Origin: an uncultured Bacteroidales bacterium
GTDB lineage: Bacteria; Bacteroidota; Bacteroidia; Bacteroidales; UBA932
Assembly (NCBI GenBank): GCA_900318445.1
Contig: ONKO01000014.1
Coordinates: 24,334-88,333, forward strand
Direction of reading: 5' to 3'
DNA: 64,000 nucleotides
Shown piece by piece: positions 34,145-42,647 of the stretch. The translations under genes and the position numbers were made by a program. Position 1 is the stretch's first letter. Each line of letters begins with the position of its first letter. Below the pieces are notes generated by a model. That model did not search any database and was not told the origin of the DNA. It saw nothing but the letters and a program-made list of their open reading frames with translations.

Positions 34145-35541
34145 GCTTTTCTTGTAAGCGCCACTACGTTCTCTACATGCATGGTATGCGGGAACATGTC
34201 TACGGGCTGCACGGCTGTAATCTTGTAATCCTTGCAAAGGATGGCTAAATCGCGGGCCTGCGAAGCCGGGTTACAACTTACATACACCATTCTCTCCGGA
34301 GCGGCGGAAAGGATCACTTTGGCAACGTCCGGGTGGATGCCGGCGCGGGGAGGATCCAGGATGATGACGTCGGGGCGGCCGTGCTCCTTGATGAAGCTTT
34401 CGCTGAGGACGTCCTTCATGTCTCCGGCAAAGAACTCGCAGTTTTCTATGTGGTTGCGGCGGGCGTTGTCCTTGGCGTCTTCAATGGCCTCGGGGACGTA
34501 TTCGATGCCCACCACCTTGGTAGCCTTGCGGCTCACGAACTGGGCGATGGTGCCGGTGCCGGTGTAGAGGTCATAGACTACCTCATGGCCCTCCAGGGCA
34601 GCGAACTCGCGGGCGACGCTGTACAGGCGGTAGGCCTGGCGGGAGTTGGTCTGGTAGAAGGACTTGGGGCCAATCTTGAAGGAAAGGTCTTCCATTTTCT
34701 CGTAGATGGCGTCCTGCCCGTAGTAGAGGACGGGGGACTGGTCTGCGATGGAGTCGTTGAGCTTCTCGTTGATGACGTAGTAGAGGCAGGTAATCTGCGG
34801 AAATTCCTTGATGAGGGCATCCAGGAGGGCTTTCCGGGGTGCTTCATCCGGCTGGGCCAGGCAGAGGATGAGCATGACCTGGCCGTCCTCGGTGGTGCGG
34901 ATGAACATGTTGCGGAAAAAGCCGTGGTTTTCCCGGATGTTGTAGAATTCCAGGCCGTTTTCAAGGCAGAACTTCTTGATAAAGAGGCGGATAGCGTTGG
35001 AAGGCTCTGCCTGCAGGTGGCACTTCCGGATGTCCAGCACTTTGTCGAAGAACTTGCCCACGTGGAAGCCAAGACCGGGCTCCACCAGGTCCTGGGGCTC
35101 ATCGCGGAGGAGCCATCGCTTGTTGGAAGCGCTGAATTCCAGCTTGTTACGATAGTAACGGGTGAGCTCGGAGGGGAGTGTGGGCCTGATTTCGGGCACT
35201 TCCAGGTGTCCGATTCTAACCAGTTGGTCTTCTACCTGCTGCCGTTTGGCCTCTAGCTGCATTTCGTAGGGCAGCGGCTGCCAGCGGCAGCCTCCACAGA
35301 CGCCGAAATGCTCGCAGAAGGGCTCCAGGCGGTGGGCGGAGGGCTTCACTATGCGTTTGATGAAGCCTTCCATATAGTTTTTCTTTTTCTTGTATACCTG
35401 GATGTCCACGACGTCTCCGGGAACGGCGAAGTCTACGAACACAACCATGCCGTCTACGTGCGTGAGCGCTTTGCCCTCGGCTGCAACGGCTTCAATCTCA
35501 ACGTTCTCCAGGAGGAGGTCGATTTTCTTTTTTCTGGTCAT
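34141..35541 (-). CDS. rlmD: 23S rRNA (uracil-C5)-methyltransferase, RlmD/RumA family
   Basis: 466 residues. N-terminal TRAM domain (about 8-65), iron-sulfur cysteines in CEHFGVCGGC near 75-84 plus IRKC near 170, a SAM-binding YDLYTGTGTIAQFV near 315, the DPPRAGIHP block near 395, and the nucleophile Cys in YVSCNPASQARDL near 420. Methylates U1939 (or U747) of 23S rRNA; which site cannot be told. An inverted repeat TGTTAAC...GTTAACA lies just upstream at 35548-35571. Confidence 0.93.
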   Translation of the reverse strand: MTRKKKIDLLLENVEIEAVAAEGKALTHVDGMVVFVDFAVPGDVVDIQVYKKKKNYMEGFIKRIVKPSAHRLEPFCEHFGVCGGCRWQPLPYEMQLEAKRQQVEDQLVRIGHLEVPEIRPTLPSELTRYYRNKLEFSASNKRWLLRDEPQDLVEPGLGFHVGKFFDKVLDIRKCHLQAEPSNAIRLFIKKFCLENGLEFYNIRENHGFFRNMFIRTTEDGQVMLILCLAQPDEAPRKALLDALIKEFPQITCLYYVINEKLNDSIADQSPVLYYGQDAIYEKMEDLSFKIGPKSFYQTNSRQAYRLYSVAREFAALEGHEVVYDLYTGTGTIAQFVSRKATKVVGIEYVPEAIEDAKDNARRNHIENCEFFAGDMKDVLSESFIKEHGRPDVIILDPPRAGIHPDVAKVILSAAPERMVYVSCNPASQARDLAILCKDYKITAVQPVDMFPHTMHVENVVALTRKA

Positions 35542-35547
35542 AGGGGA

Positions 35548-35571
35548 TGTTAACCTATAAGCAAGTTAACA
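35548..35571. promoter_or_regulatory. TGTTAAC inverted repeat upstream of rlmD
   Basis: TGTTAAC (35548-35554) and GTTAACA (35565-35571), spaced 10 bp, seven bases before the rlmD start. It is positioned like an operator or a weak hairpin. Confidence 0.35.
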
Positions 35572-35591
35572 TAATATAAATTGTGTAACAA

Positions 35592-36734
35592 TTACAGATT
35601 TTCCTTGGAGGAGACCGGATTGCTGTAAATCTTGAGCAGTTCTTCCATGAGCTCGCCGCGGTCCAGCGTAGATTCTACAAGGATAATCTGCTGTGCCAGG
35701 TAGCCTTCGAACTTTTCCAGGTCTTCCATGGTGTACTCGCTGGCGTACTTGTTGGTCTTGTTCAGGAGGTCGTAGGCCATGTAGTTGGTCTTCCAGAGTT
35801 TGTAACCCTTAATGACGCGGCGGTCCACAGCGTGGCGGATGCTCTGGTAGCGGTCGTTCTTGTCACAGAACGAAGCCTCGCGGATTTCTTCCTCGGTGAG
35901 CGGGTCTCCCACCTGCAGGTGCACGTGGCCCTTGGGCTGCTTGATGCCGATCATGATGCTCTGGAGATCCTCGTCTTCGCCTTTTACGTAGGAACCGGTA
36001 TTGCGCTTGATGAGGGTTTCGCGGGCCTTCATGACGTCGCAGGGCTCGTATTCGTAGGAAATGGACATGGGAACGATGTGCACCTCCATGAAATTCTGGA
36101 CAAAATCCTTGGTGCCGCTCATGTCCACCATCTTGAGGAGGCCCTGCTCGGTGATGTCAATGCCGTCCTTGGTGCGTCCCTGGCGCTGGGCAATCCAGAC
36201 GGAGCCGGTGCCCGACGTGATGGTTTCGCGGATATACTTGGACAGCACCTGCGACGACAGGTACAGTTCGCGGGCCGATATACCGCGGATGACCTTGATC
36301 ATGCGGTTGGAGCGGATGAGGAGCTCCACCGTCTTCTGCTTGAGGAGGTTGTCTCCCACGCAGATCTGGGTCTCGGGCAGGCCGTTCCACATGAGGACCA
36401 TCTGCGTGAGCGCGGGATCCAGGATGATGTCGCGGTGGTTGGACATGGCCAGGTACGTGGTGCCCAGCTTCTTGATATTGTCTACGCCGTCGTAGGTGAA
36501 TTCGGTGATGGTGTTGTCAATCACCCACTGGATGGCCTTGGACATGACAATTTCCTGGAACTCGTCTACCGTGTGGATATTACGGAGGACATCTCCCAGG
36601 AACGTGTTGGGCTTGTCCGGGAACAGGAATTTGGAAATCCAGGGTACGTTGGGGTGAATGGATACGCGGGCCAGTGCGGCAGCCGCTTCTTCGTCGTTAA
36701 AGGGAGCAATATCGCTGAAATCGGTATAGTCCAT
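35592..36734 (-). CDS. Glycerolipid acyltransferase-like protein (PlsB/PlsC superfamily)
   Basis: 380 residues from ATG 36734 (MDYTDFSDIAPFN); an upstream ATG at 36770 would add 12 residues. The acyltransferase motif NHRDIILDPAL is at 99-109, followed by IRGISARELYLSSQVL and SVWIAQRQGRTKDG, the equivalent of the FPEGTRS block. The length and motif set resemble glycerol-3-phosphate acyltransferase-like proteins conserved in Bacteroidota rather than AGPAT. Likely acts in phospholipid synthesis at the membrane. It follows queA within 44 bp. Confidence 0.8.
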   Translation of the reverse strand: MDYTDFSDIAPFNDEEAAAALARVSIHPNVPWISKFLFPDKPNTFLGDVLRNIHTVDEFQEIVMSKAIQWVIDNTITEFTYDGVDNIKKLGTTYLAMSNHRDIILDPALTQMVLMWNGLPETQICVGDNLLKQKTVELLIRSNRMIKVIRGISARELYLSSQVLSKYIRETITSGTGSVWIAQRQGRTKDGIDITEQGLLKMVDMSGTKDFVQNFMEVHIVPMSISYEYEPCDVMKARETLIKRNTGSYVKGEDEDLQSIMIGIKQPKGHVHLQVGDPLTEEEIREASFCDKNDRYQSIRHAVDRRVIKGYKLWKTNYMAYDLLNKTNKYASEYTMEDLEKFEGYLAQQIILVESTLDRGELMEELLKIYSNPVSSKENL

Positions 36735-36778
36735 ATTCTTAAGGTTCAAATTAAAGGTTGGAACTTGCAAAAAACATG

Positions 36779-37993
36779 CTAAAGGCTACGCCTTTCGAGG
36801 AGAGAACTGTCTCCGTAGCTGAGGAAGCGGAACCCGTGGGACAGCGCGTAGTTGTAAATGGTGCGCCAGTCTCCGTCCACAAAGGCCGATACCAAGAGGA
36901 TGAGCGTGCTCTCCGGCTGATGGAAGTTGGTGACGAGCATGTCCACCAGGCGGAAGGTAAAGCCCGGAACGATGATGATGCGCGTACCGGCGACGAGTTC
37001 CTCAAGGCCTTCGCGGTCCAGGTAATCGACGATGGCCTGAAGGGCTTCCGCCGTGCTGTAGGGATACTCACGCTCATACGGTGCCCACTGGGCGACATCG
37101 GCCGGCCTCCCCGTCTCGATGCAGCTGACGCCTACGTAGTAAAGCGACTCCAGCGTGCGAACGGAAGTAGTTCCTACTGCAATTAATTTTCGGTCTTTAT
37201 GTGCAAGCTCTTGAAGTAAAGCTTTAGATACGGTAAAAGGTTCCCTGTGCATCGGGTGCTCGGAGACCAGCGAGCTTTTCACGGGCAGGAAGGTGCCGGC
37301 GCCCACGTGCAGGCACACGGTTTCGGTCTCTATCCCCTTTTCCCGGATGCGGTCCAGGACGTCCTGGGTAAAATGCAGGCCGGCCGTCGGGGCCGCCACC
37401 GATCCGCGGATATGGGCGTAGAGCGTCTGGTACCGCTCCGTGTCAATGGCCTCGGACTCGCGGTTCAGATACGGCGGAATGGGAACGGTGCCGGCTATCT
37501 CCAGGATGCGGGAGAACGGGAGGCCGCCCTCCCAGGAAAAACGCACGGTGCCGGTCTGGCCGTTCCGCATCTCAAGTACTGCTTTAAGTGCGATGGCGCT
37601 GATCTCTCCGTTATCTTCCGGATTGTACAGGCTGAGGGTATCCTCCTTCCACTTCTTGGCATTGCCGATGACGCATTTCCAGCTGCAGGTTTCCGTAGCG
37701 GCGAACGCGGTGTTGTACTCTACGGGCTCCACGGGCTCCAGGCAGAATACTTCGATGATGGCGCCGGTTTCCCGCTGGAAGTGCAGGCGGGCCGGGACTA
37801 CCTTGGTATCATTGAATACCATGAGCGCGCCTTCGGGGAGAAGGCCGGGCAGCTCACGGAAAATTTTCTCTTCCACTGCTCCGTCTTTGTAATGGAGCAG
37901 TTTGGATGCATCCCTTTCCGGGAGCGGGTATTTCGCGATCCTGGAGTCCTCCAGGCCGTAATTGTAATCCTCTATATGGATTTCAGGAATCAT
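36779..37993 (-). CDS. queA: S-adenosylmethionine:tRNA ribosyltransferase-isomerase
   Basis: 404 residues. Transfers the ribosyl group of SAM to preQ1 in tRNA to form epoxyqueuosine. Conserved blocks: EDSRIAKYPLPERDASKLL near 16-34, GALMVFNDTKVVPARLHFQRETGA near 55-78, PTAGLHFTQDVLDRIREKG near 206, HVGAGTFLPVK near 230. Longer than the E. coli enzyme (356 residues) as is usual in this phylum. Promoter box TACCTTTG at 38012-38019. Confidence 0.95.
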   Translation of the reverse strand: MIPEIHIEDYNYGLEDSRIAKYPLPERDASKLLHYKDGAVEEKIFRELPGLLPEGALMVFNDTKVVPARLHFQRETGAIIEVFCLEPVEPVEYNTAFAATETCSWKCVIGNAKKWKEDTLSLYNPEDNGEISAIALKAVLEMRNGQTGTVRFSWEGGLPFSRILEIAGTVPIPPYLNRESEAIDTERYQTLYAHIRGSVAAPTAGLHFTQDVLDRIREKGIETETVCLHVGAGTFLPVKSSLVSEHPMHREPFTVSKALLQELAHKDRKLIAVGTTSVRTLESLYYVGVSCIETGRPADVAQWAPYEREYPYSTAEALQAIVDYLDREGLEELVAGTRIIIVPGFTFRLVDMLVTNFHQPESTLILLVSAFVDGDWRTIYNYALSHGFRFLSYGDSSLLERRSL

Positions 37994-38011
37994 GAGATTT
38001 TAAAATTTGTG

Positions 38012-38019
38012 CAAAGGTA
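38012..38019 (-). promoter_or_regulatory. Promoter -7 box TACCTTTG for queA
   Basis: Minus-strand TACCTTTG, 18 bp upstream of the queA ATG. Confidence 0.5.
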
Positions 38020-38065
38020 ACACTATTTATCGGAAATCGGGAATTCTCGGGCCGGTTGTACAACT

Positions 38066-38094
38066 GTTTACAAATGTGTTTACAAATGTAAACA
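38066..38094. promoter_or_regulatory. GTTTACAAATGT direct repeat with palindrome
   Basis: GTTTACAAATGT occurs twice back to back (38066-38077, 38078-38089). The second unit with its flanks forms the perfect dyad TGTTTACaaatGTAAACA (38077-38094). It looks like a transcription-factor site upstream of queA or of the divergent HTH gene. Confidence 0.5.
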
Positions 38095-38160
38095 CAACGG
38101 AAGGGGTGAAAGGTTCGGAAATGTGAAGTTCCGGGCGCATTCTTGTATATTCCACTAAAT

Positions 38161-38215
38161 ATTTGCTAAAACACTATAAATATTTCTTATGGCTATTTTA
38201 GTGATTTTAGCAAAT
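38161..38215. repeat. Long inverted repeat in the regulatory region
   Basis: ATTTGCTAAAACACTA (38161-38176) faces TAGTGATTTTAGCAAAT (38199-38215), complementary apart from one extra base, with a 22-bp spacer. Could be a two-site operator or a hairpin in a leader. Confidence 0.55.
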
Positions 38216-38433
38216 GCCATTTAATCAGTTAGTTACATATCTTTATATAAAGTATAGATACGTGTATTGCCGCCTGGAAGGGCCTCCAGGGCCCGAATGG
38301 GGTTTAAATCGGTGAATTATATATAACTAATAGTTAGATAATCAGCTATAAAAGCGCACTTACTTATCATAAAACTACAAGCGTATTTTGCCGTTTTCTA
38401 CCCTCCCCTGTTCAGACTTGTAACTTGTTGATA

Positions 38434-38465
38434 TTTGGATATCTCGAATTTTTTGTGTATATTTG
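38434..38465 (+). promoter_or_regulatory. Promoter TTTG-N20-TATATTTG
   Basis: TTTG at 38434-38437, a 20-bp spacer, TATATTTG at 38458-38465, 20 bp before the ATG of the HTH gene. Confidence 0.75.
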
Positions 38466-38485
38466 TAAAGTTAAAGTTGTAAATT

Positions 38486-38866
38486 ATGAATCGACGGCTT
38501 TTACAATTTTTACAGGCCGAAAACATTACGCAGGCCCAGTTTGCCGACACCCTTTCCGTTGCGCGCGGAAGCGTTTCGCATATCCTGGCCGGCCGCAACA
38601 AACCCGGCTACGATTTCCTGGAGAGTCTCCTTCTTCACTATCCCCGCCTCAATCTGGACTGGCTCATGACCGGAAAAGGCAAAATGTACCGCGAAGATAT
38701 GGCTCCCGAGGCTCCTGAGACCCCTGCCGGCGAGCTTTTCCCCGTCATCCAGGCTCCTTCTGCCCCTGTTGTGGCCGCCGTTCAGGCCGCTCCTGCCCGA
38801 AAAATCGAGCACATTACTGTTTTCTACTCCGATAATACCTTCGAGGAGTTCGTTTCCAAGGAATAA
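38486..38866 (+). CDS. Cro/CI (Xre)-type helix-turn-helix regulator
   Basis: 126 residues. An HTH_3 domain fills residues 1-65: MNRRLLQFLQAENITQAQFADTLSVARGSVSHILAGRNKPGYDFLESLL, followed by LDWLMTGKGKMYRED, a pattern seen in phage-repressor-like chromosomal regulators of Bacteroidales. A Pro/Ala-rich linker (about 70-105) leads to a short basic/acidic tail EHITVFYSDNTFEEFV. The dyads upstream (38066-38215) are possible autoregulatory sites. Target genes unknown. Confidence 0.88.
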   Translation: MNRRLLQFLQAENITQAQFADTLSVARGSVSHILAGRNKPGYDFLESLLLHYPRLNLDWLMTGKGKMYREDMAPEAPETPAGELFPVIQAPSAPVVAAVQAAPARKIEHITVFYSDNTFEEFVSKE

Positions 38867-38871
38867 ATTGC

Positions 38872-38879
38872 TATCTTTG
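38872..38879 (+). promoter_or_regulatory. Promoter -7 box TATCTTTG for the DHODH-like gene
   Basis: TATCTTTG, 20 bp before the ATG at 38900. No good -33 element at the usual distance. Confidence 0.5.
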
Positions 38880-38899
38880 TTTTCCTATAGAAAGCTCAG

Positions 38900-39574
38900 A
38901 TGATGTTCCGTAAAAACAACGTTCAGCATTTGCAGACAGAGGTAGCCGGCCTGGTTTTCCCGAATCCGGCAGGAGTCCCCTTCGTTATCCATAAAACTCG
39001 CTTTTCCTGGCTCCACAGGGCCCCTGAAGCCGGTTTTCTGGTGCTGACGCCCCCTTCCCACGAGGAAGTACTCCCCTGGATCAAAGGGCTTTCCGGAGAG
39101 CGCGAGAGCTCCATTCTGGCGGTAGACATCAAAACCGACATTGTGCGGTCTTTCTCCCTGGTCTATGACTTCGCAGATTTCATCATCATAGACCCCGACT
39201 CCGACATGGGCATAGATGCCGTAGATATTTCGGATACACAATCACTTCTGGATGAATTAGTTAGCCTGCGTCTTTGCTACGAACGCTACACCCCCGTCTT
39301 CCTTCGCCTGGCCCATGGGACCAGCCCCGACGAGCTCAAGTTCCTCCTGGGCGCCTGCCGGCTCAACGGTCTGGACGGCGTGGTGGTTTCCCACTTGTCC
39401 ATGCTGGGGACCGTCCGGGAACTGACGCAGGGCCGCGTCCCTGTCATCTGCAGGGTCAATACCCCCGAAGAAGGCCTCCAGGCCCTTGAGGGCGGTGCTT
39501 CCCTATTGGAACTCCCGGATGCAAAACCGCTGGGGAAGCTTCTCAAAGCACTTGAAAACAAGCAAGAAATATGA
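38900..39574 (+). CDS. Degenerate dihydroorotate dehydrogenase-like TIM-barrel protein
   Basis: 224 residues against about 300-340 for PyrD. The start VAGLVFPNPAGVPFVIHKTRFSWL resembles the DHODH opening GLxFPNPVGLA, and the end VISCRV/VICRVNTPEEGLQALEGGASLLELPDA resembles the GGI...A...GA...VQLY phosphate-binding end. Between them the usual FMN-binding and catalytic Ser/Cys blocks and the NxSSPN motif are missing, so pyrimidine synthesis activity is unlikely. It overlaps the cinA start by 4 bp, suggesting a coupled, perhaps regulatory, role. The family call is tentative. Confidence 0.6.
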   Translation: MMFRKNNVQHLQTEVAGLVFPNPAGVPFVIHKTRFSWLHRAPEAGFLVLTPPSHEEVLPWIKGLSGERESSILAVDIKTDIVRSFSLVYDFADFIIIDPDSDMGIDAVDISDTQSLLDELVSLRLCYERYTPVFLRLAHGTSPDELKFLLGACRLNGLDGVVVSHLSMLGTVRELTQGRVPVICRVNTPEEGLQALEGGASLLELPDAKPLGKLLKALENKQEI

Positions 39575-40833
39575 TTGAAGCATCGATCGTCACCATTGGT
39601 GACGAAATTCTTATCGGCCAGGTTCTGGATACCAATTCCCAGCAGCTGGCCCGCGCCCTCGAAGAAGTGGGTATCCACGTGGTGCGCATGGTTTCCATTG
39701 GCGACAAGCGCGAGGAAATTGCCCAGACCCTCCTTCAGGAGCTCTCCAGGGCCAGGATTGTGTTCTCTACCGGAGGCCTGGGACCCACCAAGGACGACAT
39801 TACCAAGGCAGTCCTGGCCCAGATTTCCGGCAGCAAGGGCTATGTGAAGCATGAGGGCCAGATGCAGAAGGTGGTGGAAATCCTCCACGGCCGCGGCCTG
39901 GACGTGCTTCCTTCCAATGAAAACCAGGCCATGGTGCCGGACAGGGCCCATGTCATTGTGAACCAGCTGGGAACTGCTCCTATTATGGTATTCCGGGACA
40001 TGCCGGGCTCTGGAAGCACGCTGTATGCCCTTCCCGGCGTTCCGCACGAGGCTGTGGGCGCCATTCCTTCCATTATGGAGGACATCCGGGCGCATCAGCC
40101 GCTCACCCAGATCCTGCACCGCAGCCTCATGGTCTACGGCATTGCCGAGAGCGCTCTCTCGGAGAAAATCGCCGCCTGGGAAGACGCCCTTCCGGCCGAT
40201 ATGCATCTGGCGTACCTCCCGAATACCCTCACCGGTATCCGGCTGCGGCTCTCCCTGTACGGCTGCACCACCGGAGATGAGAAGGAGCGGATGGAGGCGC
40301 AGCTCATCGGCCTGAAAGCGCTCCTCGGAGATCTTCTCTATGCCGATGGTGACTCCGACCTTGAAACCACCATCGGCGGCATCTGCCGCGAAAAGGGACT
40401 TACGCTCTCCTGCGCCGAGTCCTGCACGGGCGGAATGATTGCGCACATGATTACTTCGGTGCCCGGCTCTTCCGGCTACTTCCTGGGCTCCGTCACCTCT
40501 TACGCCATCCCGGTCAAGGAGAAGGTGCTGGGAGTTCCGGCCCGCATCATCGAGGAGAAGGGCGTGGTCTCTTCGGAGGTGGCTGCGGCCATGGCCGAGG
40601 GAGTCCGCCGGCTCACCGGCTCGGATTACGCCGTCTCCACCACCGGGCTTGCCGGCCCGTCCGGAGATGCGTTCAATCCGGTGGGAACAGTGTGGATTGG
40701 AGTGGCCGGTCCCCGGGGTTCACGCACCGTACGCTATGTTTACAAGAATGACCGGAAGCGCAATATCGAGCGTTTTGCGGCCTCGGCGCTCAACTTCCTG
40801 CGCCTGTACATGCTTGAGGACTTAAAACATTAG
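39571..40833 (+). CDS. cinA: CinA-family nicotinamide-nucleotide amidohydrolase
   Basis: 420 residues with both CinA modules: an N-terminal MoaB/MoCF-like domain (TIGDEILIGQVLDTNSQQLA at 7-26; FSTGGLGPTKDD near 69) and a C-terminal PncC amidase domain (TLSCAESCTGGMIAHMIT near 279, STTGLAGPSGDAFNPVGTVWI near 356). Recycles NMN to nicotinate mononucleotide and has ADP-ribose pyrophosphatase activity in characterised homologues. Coupled by a 4-bp overlap to the DHODH-like protein. Confidence 0.95.
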   Translation: MIEASIVTIGDEILIGQVLDTNSQQLARALEEVGIHVVRMVSIGDKREEIAQTLLQELSRARIVFSTGGLGPTKDDITKAVLAQISGSKGYVKHEGQMQKVVEILHGRGLDVLPSNENQAMVPDRAHVIVNQLGTAPIMVFRDMPGSGSTLYALPGVPHEAVGAIPSIMEDIRAHQPLTQILHRSLMVYGIAESALSEKIAAWEDALPADMHLAYLPNTLTGIRLRLSLYGCTTGDEKERMEAQLIGLKALLGDLLYADGDSDLETTIGGICREKGLTLSCAESCTGGMIAHMITSVPGSSGYFLGSVTSYAIPVKEKVLGVPARIIEEKGVVSSEVAAAMAEGVRRLTGSDYAVSTTGLAGPSGDAFNPVGTVWIGVAGPRGSRTVRYVYKNDRKRNIERFAASALNFLRLYMLEDLKH

Positions 40834-40841
40834 TATATAAT

Positions 40842-40886
40842 AAAAGAAACAAAAATGTTAGCACGTATAACATTTTTGTTTCTTTT
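40842..40886. terminator. Bidirectional terminator between cinA and the dipeptidase gene
   Basis: Perfect 19-bp arms: AAAAGAAACAAAAATGTTA (40842-40860) and its complement (40868-40886) with a 7-nt loop. A/T tails on both sides suit termination of both convergent units. Confidence 0.8.
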
Positions 40887-40908
40887 CTGCTAAAACGGCG
40901 TAATTGCC

Positions 40909-41874
40909 TTATTCTGAGCAATTTGCAATTCTACTCCAAACAGCCAGCAAATTCTGTCCGGACACCTTCAAAATGTCCTTTTCGCTGTAGCCGCGGCGCT
41001 GCATTTCCTCCAGGACCCGCTGCGTTTCGGAGATATTTTCCACTCCTTCGGGGGTGACTTCAATGCCGTCGAAATCGCTTCCGATTCCCACGTGGTCGAT
41101 GCCGGCAATGGCAACGGCATGGTCAATGTGATCTACAATTTCCTTGACGCCGGGGCGCCAGGGTTTCTCGGGGTCATAGGCATCGGAGAGGAAATACGGA
41201 TAAAAGTTGATGCCCACATAACCGTTCTTTTCTCCCAGCGCACGGAGCATCTCGTCGGTGAGATTGCGGCGGTGCGAGCAAAGGGCGCGGCAGCAGGAAT
41301 GGGTTGCCACGACGGGTGCCTTGGACAGGCCGATGACATCCCAGAACGTCTCGTCCGATGCATGGGAGAGGTCTATCATCATGCCCAGCGCGTTCATCTC
41401 GGCCACCACTTCCCTGCCAAACGGACTCAGGCCTCCCCAGCGCTTCCCTTCCGCGGCGCTGTCGGCTACGGCGTTGTCTTCGTTGTGGGTAAGGGTGACG
41501 TAGCTTACGCCCAGACGGTAGAAGGTCCTGAGGAGCGACAGCGATTCCTGGATGGGGGCTGCGTTCTCCATGCCCATGAAGACGGAGATGAGGCCTTTTT
41601 TCTCATGGGCGGGCACTTCGTCGGGGCCGAACGTGAGGACGGCATAGTCCTCGTTGGCCTCGCAGGCGTCGTAGGTGGCGCTGAGCATCTCCAGGGCACG
41701 GCGGGTGGCCGCATCGGGCGCTGTGCCGGGTGCGGTATAGAGGGCAAAGAAGGCGCCGCCCACTTCCCCGGCCTTCATTTTGGGAAAATCTACCTGTACG
41801 CCGGGATTGTCTATGCCGATGTTTCGCTGCCGCAGCAGCTCGGACGGGGTGTCCAGATGGGAATCGTAGATCAT
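40909..41874 (-). CDS. Membrane dipeptidase (M19 family)
   Basis: 321 residues. Zinc-binding HLD at 6-8 (YDSHLDTPSELL), a bridging Glu in SVFMGMENAAP near 118, THNEDN near 146 and histidines in LSHASDETFWD and VATHSCCRALCSHRRNLTDEML, with a final IGSDFDGIEVTPEG. No signal peptide, so probably cytoplasmic. Cleaves dipeptides, including dehydropeptides. Last gene of the valS operon; its start overlaps the DUF2807 stop by 4 bp. Confidence 0.93.
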   Translation of the reverse strand: MIYDSHLDTPSELLRQRNIGIDNPGVQVDFPKMKAGEVGGAFFALYTAPGTAPDAATRRALEMLSATYDACEANEDYAVLTFGPDEVPAHEKKGLISVFMGMENAAPIQESLSLLRTFYRLGVSYVTLTHNEDNAVADSAAEGKRWGGLSPFGREVVAEMNALGMMIDLSHASDETFWDVIGLSKAPVVATHSCCRALCSHRRNLTDEMLRALGEKNGYVGINFYPYFLSDAYDPEKPWRPGVKEIVDHIDHAVAIAGIDHVGIGSDFDGIEVTPEGVENISETQRVLEEMQRRGYSEKDILKVSGQNLLAVWSRIANCSE

Positions 41875-42644
41875 TTTTCGTAAGGGGCAAAGGTGGATTT
41901 GAGAATCTGGTCCACGGTGATGGCCGGAATGCCGGTATAGTAGAGGGCGCTTCCGCCGGTGAGGTTGACAAAGAGAAATTCCTCGGCATGGACGCAGGCT
42001 TCGCTGGAGCCTTTCATATCGGCCTTCACGCGGCGCGAGTTGCAGGAGAGGCTGTTCAGGCGGGCTTTTCTTTCACTGCGGAAAGAGAGCGTCCCGGTTT
42101 CGCCGGAGAGGGTGCAGTCGGCGTTTCCGCTCAGCTCCAGCGAGATGACCTCGCCGCTGTAGGAAAGGCTGGCCTGTGCACTCCGGTCCATGATGACCCG
42201 GGGAGACGGTACCCGCAGGAGGATGTCCCGCGCGACGGATTTGTCTGAGAGTGTGAGCGTATCGGCCACAACTCCCCCGTAGCTGGTGATGAGGGCGCTA
42301 CCGGTGCCGGAGACCTTGAAAAGGGAGGGGGCCGATACCAGGACGCGCGTGACGGGCACGGGGGCGTTCTTTCCCTTGTAGAGCTTCCGGACGTCGGAGG
42401 GAATGGATTTCTCGTCCATGTCCACGTAGAGCACGCGCGAGCGTACATACACCTGGATGTAGGGCATGAGGGCTTTGTCGGCGATGATCTTTACGCTGGG
42501 CTGGCTGCTTTCCTGCAGCGCAAGCTCCATGGTGCTGCCGGCCACGACGGAGTGAAACTCCCCTACGGGACAGATTTTCTCGTCCTGGCTCCAGACGGCT
42601 GTACTTAAAGTGATACTTAAGATAAAAGTAAGAAGTTTCTTCAT
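41871..42644 (-). CDS. DUF2807 (GIN-type) secreted protein
   Basis: 257 residues. Signal peptide MKKLLTFILSITLSTAVWSQ, then a right-handed beta-helix-like run of short strands (KVSGTGSALITSY, ISLELSGNADCTLSGETGTLSFRSERKARLNSLSCNS, VKADMKGSSEACVHAEEFLFVNLTGGSALYYTG), which is the head GIN domain pattern of DUF2807. Found on the cell surface or in the periplasm in Bacteroidota; role unknown. Sits 3 bp after the ABC-F gene. Confidence 0.83.
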   Translation of the reverse strand: MKKLLTFILSITLSTAVWSQDEKICPVGEFHSVVAGSTMELALQESSQPSVKIIADKALMPYIQVYVRSRVLYVDMDEKSIPSDVRKLYKGKNAPVPVTRVLVSAPSLFKVSGTGSALITSYGGVVADTLTLSDKSVARDILLRVPSPRVIMDRSAQASLSYSGEVISLELSGNADCTLSGETGTLSFRSERKARLNSLSCNSRRVKADMKGSSEACVHAEEFLFVNLTGGSALYYTGIPAITVDQILKSTFAPYEK

Positions 42645-42647
42645 ATC

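Larger units (their letters stand above)
37994..38485. other. 492-bp AT-rich divergent regulatory region
   Basis: No gene seen. It holds the queA promoter (38012-38019), a 12-bp direct repeat and palindrome (38066-38094), a long inverted repeat (38161-38215), and the promoter of the HTH gene (38434-38465). Base composition is clearly lower in GC than the surrounding genes. Confidence 0.65.
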
